In this document: positions 22,960-29,345 of the stretch, one piece after another
How the letters are laid out: each line of letters opens with the position of its first letter
Numbering within the stretch: the first letter of the stretch is position 1
Assembly: GCA_964420605.1 (NCBI GenBank)
Contig: CAYQUC010000039.1
Coordinates: 1 to 29,345 of the forward strand
Origin: CAYQUC01 sp964420605
GTDB taxonomy: Bacteria > Pseudomonadota > Gammaproteobacteria > UBA6429 > Thiohalophilaceae
DNA length: 29,345 nucleotides
Reading direction: 5' to 3'
Translations under genes and position numbers: made by a program
The notes under the pieces: model-generated
Database searches by the model: none
What the model was told of the DNA's origin: nothing
The model's input: the letters and a program-made list of their open reading frames with translations, nothing else

Positions 22960-23614
22960 ATTGCGTGCTCATATTCATGTAACAATAAACCTGAATGCTT
23001 AGATGTTCTGGAGACTACAAGTATCTCGCAATGACAACTGGAATACATTTATATTCCATCGATCACTCTATTTAATCCATATTAAAATCAGAAAATATCT
23101 TATTAATTTTATATTATGTTATGTTATGTTTATATCAATATATTTTTTATAATTAACACTATACTTAAAGTATGAATGTGAGCATTTACTTTAAAATAGT
23201 TACACTAAAACTACAAGAAGAAATAACATTTAGCGTGAAGCTCGCCGAATAAGATAAGTAAATTATAATATTCTTACCTATTAAATAGTAATTATAATAT
23301 TAAATGCTGCTAGCTAATTAAAATAACATTAGCCCACAAATACATGGGGTAATTCAATTTCCAGGATACTAAAGATTTCAAACACATACTCGCTAAACTA
23401 TATAACAAACCAGAAACTTAAGATTACTGGCATTTCTATTAGATCAAAAAACACTCATGGTGTTGGCTACCCACTCCCTGATTGAAAAAATTTTATTTTC
23501 AATTTAACAACAAGAGCAAATAATCACAATATAAACACATATGATATTAATAGATATTTTCTGAACTACCATTAATGATAAAAACATTGCTTAAAGTAAT
23601 CGGAGAAAAATTTC
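22960..23614. other. Long AT-rich non-coding region
   Basis: 655 bp between the divergent SseB-like and PhnD-like genes. No frame of useful length is open on either strand. It contains a triple TTATG stretch (about 23113-23128), a palindrome ATACTT-A-AAGTAT near 23161 and a 12-bp direct repeat AATTATAATATT at 23261-23272 and 23290-23301. None of these is clearly functional in such AT-rich sequence. Confidence 0.5.
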
Positions 23615-24505
23615 ATGACTAAAAAAACATTAATATGTCTATTGTATTTTTTCAGTTTAAATTTATACTCAAGCACAGCTATTCAGGTCAACAAAAAAAT
23701 AATCTTAGAAAAAACTGATATAAAACCACTTACAATGGGAATTTTTCCACGAAGAAATCCATCAATATCAACTCTAATGTTTACCCCACTAGCAAAATAT
23801 TTAAGTGAAAAACTCGATCGTCCTGTAAAATTAGTTACACCAAGATATTTTCCAGACTTCTGGAATAAAGTTAAAAAAAACAAATACGATATCGTTCACT
23901 ATAATCAATACCACTATGTCAAATCACATAAAGAATTTGGTTATAAAGTTATACTGAAAAACATTGAACACGGTAGACCAACCATTGCAGGCGCTATTAT
24001 TGTTAGAAAAGATTCTGGAATAAATAAAATTACAGATCTTATAGGTAGAAAAATAGTTTTTGGCGGCGGTCAAAAAGCAATGCAAAGCCATATCATTGCA
24101 CGGTATTTATTATTAAATGCCGGGCTAAAAAACTCAGATTATGAATGGAGTTATAGCAGTAATCCACCTAATGCCATTCTATCAAGTTTTTTTAAACAAT
24201 CAGATGCAGCTGGTGCCGGTGATAAAGTATTAAATTTAAAAATTGTCAAAAAACAAATAAAAACTAATGAAATGAAATATTTACTAATCGGTGAGCAACT
24301 TCCACATTTACCGTGGGCATTAAACAAAAATATTTCAAAAAAATTACACGATAAAATTCAAAACATTTTACTAGAATTAACTAAAAGTGATGCAGGTAAA
24401 CAGTTACTTTCTAAAATGAGACTCGACGGATTTGAAAAAGCCACCGATAAAGAATACAACAGACACAGAAAAATAATAAAAGCAGTTTTACACGAAAATT
24501 ATTGA
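23615..24505 (+). CDS. PhnD-like periplasmic binding protein (phosphate/phosphonate type), orphan
   Basis: 296 residues with a signal peptide (MTKKTLICLLYFFSLNLYSS, cleavage near residue 22). The mature part follows the PhnD family (type 2 periplasmic binding fold): LTMGIFPRRNPSISTLMFTPLAKYLSEKL, YDIVHYNQYHYV, GAIIVRKDSGINKITDLIGRKIVFGG, then AGAGDKVL and LPHLPWALN. Such proteins bind phosphonate, phosphite or other small anions, and some serve as the input domain of sensor kinases. There is no ABC permease or ATPase beside it, so it may feed an unlinked transporter or signalling protein. GGAG 9 nt upstream of the ATG supports the start. The flanks are non-coding and AT-rich. Confidence 0.87.
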   Translation: MTKKTLICLLYFFSLNLYSSTAIQVNKKIILEKTDIKPLTMGIFPRRNPSISTLMFTPLAKYLSEKLDRPVKLVTPRYFPDFWNKVKKNKYDIVHYNQYHYVKSHKEFGYKVILKNIEHGRPTIAGAIIVRKDSGINKITDLIGRKIVFGGGQKAMQSHIIARYLLLNAGLKNSDYEWSYSSNPPNAILSSFFKQSDAAGAGDKVLNLKIVKKQIKTNEMKYLLIGEQLPHLPWALNKNISKKLHDKIQNILLELTKSDAGKQLLSKMRLDGFEKATDKEYNRHRKIIKAVLHENY

Positions 24506-24759
24506 CATTAACTTTAATGCAACCTTCAAAAAATCTGTCATTTAAAACTAGTTTCAAATTTATATAACAATTATTACCACGAACACATTAAATATTAGTA
24601 CTTTAACAACTAGTTAATAGTTAGCACCAAGTAAAATTAAAAATATCATTCTAGAGAAAGAATAAATTATTCAATATATTTATGCTTGTGCAGTTTGTTA
24701 AATAAAAAGACCAGAAACACACTGGTATTTTTATTTGTAACTCAATATTTATTAATTAA

Positions 24760-25023
24760 TTATTTATTCAAACCAACTCGTCCAGATATTCCATTCTTTT
24801 CAATTTGAATGATATCTATACGTCCATCACCATTAGTATCAGCAAAAGCATGGTGGTATGAATCTCCAGTAACATCAACCGTAAACGAAGAAGCCCAAAT
24901 ATCGATTTCCCCATTGATATCAGACAAAGCAATCCAACTTAAGCCATTTTGAGTATCAAGCTGTATTCTAAAATTTATTTGGAGAAAAATAAAAACAACT
25001 ACAGCCAAACTAATGATTAACAC
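24760..25023 (-). CDS. Small membrane-anchored protein with FG-GAP/calcium-loop-like motif
   Basis: 87 residues. The start is GTG at 25023 with only a weak ribosome binding site. Residues 1-17 form a hydrophobic anchor or uncleaved signal (LIISLAVVVFIFLQI). The rest includes AFADTNGDGRIDIIQIEKNG (60-78), in which D62, N64, D66 and D70 form a calcium-loop-like motif as in FG-GAP/VCBS repeats. A single repeat is unusual, so it may be a fragment of a larger surface protein. Its 5' end is about 40 bp from the heptanucleotide repeat at 25064-25131. Confidence 0.55.
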   Translation of the reverse strand: MLIISLAVVVFIFLQINFRIQLDTQNGLSWIALSDINGEIDIWASSFTVDVTGDSYHHAFADTNGDGRIDIIQIEKNGISGRVGLNK

Positions 25024-25063
25024 AAATTACTTAATACTATCTCAAACACAATGCCATTATTAG

Positions 25064-25131
25064 TCATTACTCATTACTCATTACTCATTACTCATTACTC
25101 ATTACTCATTACTCATTACTCATTACTCATT
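25064..25131. repeat. Heptanucleotide tandem repeat (TCATTAC)
   Basis: Nine exact head-to-tail copies of TCATTAC (25064-25126) plus a partial copy TCATT (25127-25131), without a single mismatch. The array lies between the GTG of the small anchored protein (25023) and the stop of the J-protein gene (25165), both on the minus strand. It is outside any gene. Perfect short tandem repeats change copy number by slippage, so this is a likely variable locus, and its position could affect spacing in the small gene's promoter. Confidence 0.95.
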
Positions 25132-25164
25132 CTTAGATTTATTTACACGTAATTTTATTTCAAG

Positions 25165-27036
25165 TTATTTATCCAACATCATCAAATCTTGATTATTAGT
25201 TAATCTAGCCATCCTATTCCGCTTATCAACATAGGATTCATTTTCTATCACCTTATGAGTAATATCTTTTTCAAGGTCCAATATTAATTGATAAGCACGC
25301 AACCTATCTTTAGTTACCCCATTTCCAAACCAATAATTATCAGCACTCATCAATCTCTTTATTTCAGATATTTTCTTCATATTTCTGATATCAAGTTCAG
25401 TGTATACCGGAGAATATTTATTTTGAGTCAAATCTATCGGTTCATTATTGATGACCTTAAATGTTTCTGAAACTACAATGCCGACAATTGGGATCATGTT
25501 GGTAAATTTTTTAATCTCTTCGGCATTATTTTTAAACAGTGTTAAAATTGTAAAAAATGCATACAATAAAAAAGCAGGAAATGAAATTACGATGACCAAA
25601 CGATAGACTAAGCGATAAACTTTAACAATCTCTAGGTAGATAAGTTTGTCAATTTTATCTGAAAGTTTGACTAATGTTAACGTGGCCTTCAACGAAATAG
25701 ATGTAACAATAAACCAAACTAAAATCAACGATACCATCACATACAAATAAAACTCAGTAAATGCAATAGAGGATAAAAAAGTAATATTTTTGCTGTACTC
25801 TTCTACCACTACAGTATTAACAAGTGCAATTAGACTAATTTTAATAGTCTGATTGATTCCACGTATTATTATAGATAATATAGTCATCAATAAAACCAGT
25901 ATTACTGCATATTTTTCATCCAATAAATAACCCAACATTAAGATTAAAATATTTGCGACAACAAAAACTATTCGTGAATTGACATTAGAAATTAAATTAA
26001 ACTTAATCGAATTATGGATTTTTTTAATGGTTGGGCTAAAAGTTACAAAAAAATATACACTGCTTAACGAAATTGTACAAAATAGAAGAAGACCAATTCC
26101 TTTTCCTACGACATCCATTACTGAATTACTAATTGATGTTGAAAAACCAGGAAATGAGCAAGCAAACAAAATTGAAATATATATATGAAACCACCCGAAG
26201 TGAATTTTGTTTATCGCAGTTTGCCACCAATATGTTATTTTTTCATTGAGTTCATATTCAAATAATGCAGGATATACATGTTGAATTTCATCTAGTAAAA
26301 TTTGTACAGCATCTTTATTTTTCTTTGATAATGCTCTTATACTAAACAATAGTGGACGATATTTACCAAAGAGGCTATTACGGGCAGTAAATACTGAGTT
26401 ACTAGTATCGTTAGTTTGCAATTCGATAAATTTTTGTTTAGTCTGAACACGTCCAATTACATATTGCGCTTCATTTTGTATACTGTCGTATAAATGTCGC
26501 CAGTCTTCTTCCCAACGAAAGATATCAAATGCATTGAAAGCGAAATTAAAAGGAAAATTTTCTTGATTGCAAATAACTAAGACGATATTAATTTCAAACC
26601 AGAGACGAATATCAATATGATCCAACTCGGGTTGAGAAACTGCAAATTGTAACTTTTCAATAGCATCTGATTCATTAAAGTTTGAGAGTGCGTCAGCGAT
26701 TTCAGTTAAATAACTCTGAGCTTGGAGTTGTTCCGGTAAAACCTCAGATTCTAAATTATTGTCAGTAGTTTCTGAATCTATTACACTTTTGTGTTCTATT
26801 GGTGTAACTGCATTTCCAAACTCATTGTCAGCTGTATTTATAAAATCTACATTATTATCCCTCTCATCCTGGGCATTTTCGGCATAATAAATTGCGTTCT
26901 CATAGGCATCTCGTAATATCTGAAAGCCTTCGGGATTATCTTCTGGATGTGTCTTTTTGAGTTTACTGGCATAGGCGCGTTTAATTTTCCGAATTTCATT
27001 TGTTTCGGCTATACCTAATTCTATCCAAATATCCAT
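25165..27036 (-). CDS. Membrane J-domain protein (DjlB/DjlC-like, HPE motif), partner of HscC
   Basis: 623 residues. An N-terminal J domain (about 1-52: IWIELGIAETNEIRKIKRAY...LRDAYENAIYYAE) has HPE (30-32) where canonical J domains have HPD. A soluble region of about 220 residues follows, then seven or so transmembrane segments (from about 278 to 500) and a soluble C-terminal 120 residues. It starts 17 bp after hscC. In E. coli HscC works with DjlB and DjlC, so this protein is likely to direct HscC to a membrane site. The substitution at the Asp that stimulates the Hsp70 ATPase is notable, although HPE occurs in some HscC-linked J proteins. The membrane part resembles no transporter that I know. 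Confidence 0.82.
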   Translation of the reverse strand: MDIWIELGIAETNEIRKIKRAYASKLKKTHPEDNPEGFQILRDAYENAIYYAENAQDERDNNVDFINTADNEFGNAVTPIEHKSVIDSETTDNNLESEVLPEQLQAQSYLTEIADALSNFNESDAIEKLQFAVSQPELDHIDIRLWFEINIVLVICNQENFPFNFAFNAFDIFRWEEDWRHLYDSIQNEAQYVIGRVQTKQKFIELQTNDTSNSVFTARNSLFGKYRPLLFSIRALSKKNKDAVQILLDEIQHVYPALFEYELNEKITYWWQTAINKIHFGWFHIYISILFACSFPGFSTSISNSVMDVVGKGIGLLLFCTISLSSVYFFVTFSPTIKKIHNSIKFNLISNVNSRIVFVVANILILMLGYLLDEKYAVILVLLMTILSIIIRGINQTIKISLIALVNTVVVEEYSKNITFLSSIAFTEFYLYVMVSLILVWFIVTSISLKATLTLVKLSDKIDKLIYLEIVKVYRLVYRLVIVISFPAFLLYAFFTILTLFKNNAEEIKKFTNMIPIVGIVVSETFKVINNEPIDLTQNKYSPVYTELDIRNMKKISEIKRLMSADNYWFGNGVTKDRLRAYQLILDLEKDITHKVIENESYVDKRNRMARLTNNQDLMMLDK

Positions 27037-27053
27037 CGTTATCTAATTTAATA

Positions 27054-28763
27054 TTATAAATACGTATGGCCATCAATTTCATCTAATAATAGATTAAACT
27101 GATCTCGTGCTTCATCAACTTCTTTAGGATCTTGTCGTTCCAATATACGCATAAAGTCCTCTATCCCCTTTTGGACATACTCACGTATTTCACCAATATT
27201 ATCTTCATAGATTCGTTCAGCTCTTTTCATTACAGTTTTATTTTTAGTTAGATCTCGAGGATGTATTTTAAGTTTTGAAAGTTCTTTTAATCGCTGCTGA
27301 ACTTCTTGGGCCGTTAGAACCCCTGGATTTTCTTCAATAACAATACTTTTCTTAACGCCACTACTGTGCACTAATGCTTCAACTTCTAATAAACCATTGA
27401 TGTCATAGGTAAAACGCACATCAAAATTTTCTTGAGCAGTACTATTAGCAGGAATGGGTAAATGAATACATTCAAGGTAGATATTGTCTTTGACTAATGG
27501 GCTTTCGCCCTGATATATATTGATCAATACTTCAGTTTGATGTTCATCTGAAGGAACGAAGGACTGTACTCGACTAATTGGTATAGTTGAATTTCTTTCG
27601 ATAATAGGCTCGTAAAATCCAGCCTGACTTCGATTATTTCCCATTGATTTAGTTAAATCAATCCCAAGAGTGTAAGGGCAAACATCCGTCACTACAATTT
27701 CATTTAATGCAGAGTCACGCGCTTTTAATCCAGCCTGCACTGCTGCCCCTAATGCGACTACTTCATCTGGATTAATTTGGGCTGATGGCAGCCGTCCGAA
27801 CATTCGTGCGACAAGTTTTCTGATCATCGGTTTACGTGTAGCTCCCCCGACTAATACTATTTCATCTAGCTCATTTGGCCGTATACGAGCATCACGTAAC
27901 GCTCGTTCAATTGGTGCACGTAATCGAGCTAATAAACCTGCTGATAATTTTTCAAATTTATCTACAGAAATTTCCCATCGTAGTGTTTTATTTTGCCAAA
28001 CAATATTTAATTCAGCAGTCTCTGACTGGCTTAATTTTCTCTTAGCTTTTTCTGCTTGACTGTGTAACGTTGTAATTATTTTTCCATTAATATGTTTATC
28101 TTTTAATCCAGCTTCTTTCGCAACTTCGCTAATGAAGCCATTCACTAACAATTCTACCCAATCCTCACCACCGAGATGATTATCACCAGCACTAGCTCTA
28201 ACCTCCATAATGTTATCGAACATTTCTAAAATTGAAACATCAAAAGTACCGCCGCCAAGGTCAAATACTAAAAATTGATTTTCGTTCTTTTTAGAATGTA
28301 AACCATAAGCTAAGGATGCTGCTGTAGGTTCATTCAATAATCGTTCAACCTTCAATCCTGCAAGTTGACCGGCTATTCGAGTTGCTTTTCGTTGTGGTTC
28401 ACTAAAAAATGCAGGAACTGTAATTACGGCTTCATCTATTACTTCACCCAAAAAATCTTCAGCATCGGCTTTTAATGACTTTAAAATAAACGATGACAAC
28501 TCATCAGCTCTAAAATTTTTGTTACCAATTTCAAATGACTTATTAGTCCCCATATAACGTTTAAATGTATCTACACCATACTCGGGTTTGAGTAACATTA
28601 TTTCTCTAGCAGGTAATCCTACTATTATTTCATTGTTATCATCAATAGCGACAATAGAGGGTGTCATTAAGTGACCTAATGCATTTGGAATTAATGTCGG
28701 TTTTCCATCAATAAACACTGACACCAAACTATTGGTTGTACCAAGATCAATCCCTATAATCAT
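27054..28763 (-). CDS. hscC: Hsp70-family chaperone HscC
   Basis: 569 residues, close to E. coli HscC (about 556) and shorter than DnaK. The ATPase domain has GIDLGTTNS (4-12), VITVPAFFSEPQRKATRIAG, NEPTAASLAYG (144-154), FDLGGGTFDVS (167-177) and the GGATRKPMI adenosine motif. The linker VTDVCPYTLGID and a reduced substrate-binding domain follow. HscC is a specialised cytoplasmic chaperone that hydrolyses ATP to bind protein substrates. It is first in an operon with its J-protein. No Shine-Dalgarno sequence is visible in the AT-rich leader, but the conserved N-terminus fixes the start. Confidence 0.93.
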   Translation of the reverse strand: MIIGIDLGTTNSLVSVFIDGKPTLIPNALGHLMTPSIVAIDDNNEIIVGLPAREIMLLKPEYGVDTFKRYMGTNKSFEIGNKNFRADELSSFILKSLKADAEDFLGEVIDEAVITVPAFFSEPQRKATRIAGQLAGLKVERLLNEPTAASLAYGLHSKKNENQFLVFDLGGGTFDVSILEMFDNIMEVRASAGDNHLGGEDWVELLVNGFISEVAKEAGLKDKHINGKIITTLHSQAEKAKRKLSQSETAELNIVWQNKTLRWEISVDKFEKLSAGLLARLRAPIERALRDARIRPNELDEIVLVGGATRKPMIRKLVARMFGRLPSAQINPDEVVALGAAVQAGLKARDSALNEIVVTDVCPYTLGIDLTKSMGNNRSQAGFYEPIIERNSTIPISRVQSFVPSDEHQTEVLINIYQGESPLVKDNIYLECIHLPIPANSTAQENFDVRFTYDINGLLEVEALVHSSGVKKSIVIEENPGVLTAQEVQQRLKELSKLKIHPRDLTKNKTVMKRAERIYEDNIGEIREYVQKGIEDFMRILERQDPKEVDEARDQFNLLLDEIDGHTYL

Positions 28764-29345
28764 AATATTATTTTTTTTGAATTTAAAAATTATTTTTATT
28801 CAATCGAATATTTTCTTAACAAATGAACCTAACGGAATACTAAGAAGTATAATATTGAATTATTTTAAACAAATAGACAGAATAATCTGTTTTTTGAAAT
28901 TATTTTATTATATTACTATTAAAAACCAAACTACATATTACATTATGTATTAAACCATTATTAGAATCAATTCTTTTATAAAATCTCAGAGAAAATTAAA
29001 TGTATCGACATGACACATTAAGAGAACCAACAAACTATTAATATATGAATTGCATATTAATGCTTATTACTGCGGTGAAATTAATATACTGCTAAGCCGT
29101 GTTAAATTGAAACAATAACTAAATCACTATATTTTATACCCGCTTAGTTACAATTTTTGCATTATTTCTTTAAAATTAAATATTTATCTAACATTAATTT
29201 TAAAAGAGTTGTTATTACATTTAATCGGAAAATCAAAAAAATAATTAATTTAATACTAAATAATTACATCAATATTAAATTCTTCAATTTCACAATCTAA
29301 CTTTAATCAATATAAAGTTAACGCCAAGAATAAAAAATAAACCTT
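28764..29345. other. AT-rich non-coding region at the window end
   Basis: 582 bp upstream of hscC with very low GC and no frame that looks coding. It has an inverted repeat ATTAATAT/ATATTAAT at about 29037-29061. The hscC promoter should be in the first 200 bases, but the composition makes any -10/-35 choice arbitrary. No terminator is visible. Confidence 0.5.

Noticed and set aside
25064..25131. Heptamer array as a CRISPR remnant
   Set aside because: The units are 7 bp and directly adjacent without spacers, and no cas genes are present.
28732..28953. Plus-strand open frame overlapping the start of hscC
   Set aside because: The product is low-complexity, rich in Ile, Phe and Asn, and the frame overlaps a certain gene; it is chance in AT-rich DNA.

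Overview
The window reads as chromosomal DNA of an AT-rich gammaproteobacterium. This rests on a pip-dtd pair, an HscC-type Hsp70, a MerC-type metal protein, a YkgJ-family protein and a hybrid sensor kinase whose N-terminus resembles RpfC. I cannot name the genus. No rRNA, tRNA, insertion sequence or CRISPR array was found.

Layout. 1-163 holds a palindromic intergenic repeat. 172-2763 (minus) is a tightly overlapping trio of membrane or anchored proteins (DUF2157, DUF4401, GDYXXLXY). 3001-9429 is mostly housekeeping and signalling: an HD-family phosphohydrolase, a YkgJ cysteine-cluster protein, a hybrid histidine kinase, a small CPBP protease, the operon membrane protein-pip-dtd, and an NTF2-like protein.

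9430-17317 is the most interesting part. An ECF sigma factor and an RskA-like membrane anti-sigma factor are followed by a cysteine-rich operon (CopZ-type Fe-S/zinc protein, MerC, GDCCVxC protein). An Imm8-like immunity gene on the opposite strand comes next, then a four-gene envelope operon: secreted DUF4331 protein, small lipoprotein, exported TPR protein, and HupE/UreJ-type membrane protein with an EF-hand-like loop. Two cis-elements tie this together. First, TGCATCCAA-N14-CGTATAT occurs with identical spacing upstream of both the sigma factor gene (9656-9685) and the DUF4331 gene (12911-12940). This suggests that the sigma factor drives itself and the DUF4331 operon. Second, the CopZ/MerC/GDCCVxC operon has a MerR-type promoter (11132-11163): a -35 and a -10 box separated by 20 bp, with a GTAC-N4-GTAC dyad between them. 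So two regulatory circuits, one ECF and one MerR-type, seem to sit side by side. No MerR or MerA gene lies in the window.

17472-24505 is a looser region of small and uncharacterised genes: an EF-hand-like small protein, a single-span membrane protein, a secreted cysteine-rich protein, a solo receiver, the remains of a hybrid kinase reduced to its two flanking receivers (21504-22299), an SseB-like protein and an orphan PhnD-like binding protein, with several long non-coding gaps.

24760-28763 (minus) has HscC and a large multi-span membrane J-protein with an HPE motif in place of HPD. Downstream of them are a heptanucleotide tandem repeat (about 9.7 copies of TCATTAC) and a small anchored protein with a calcium-loop-like motif. 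The last 580 bases are AT-rich and hold no convincing gene.
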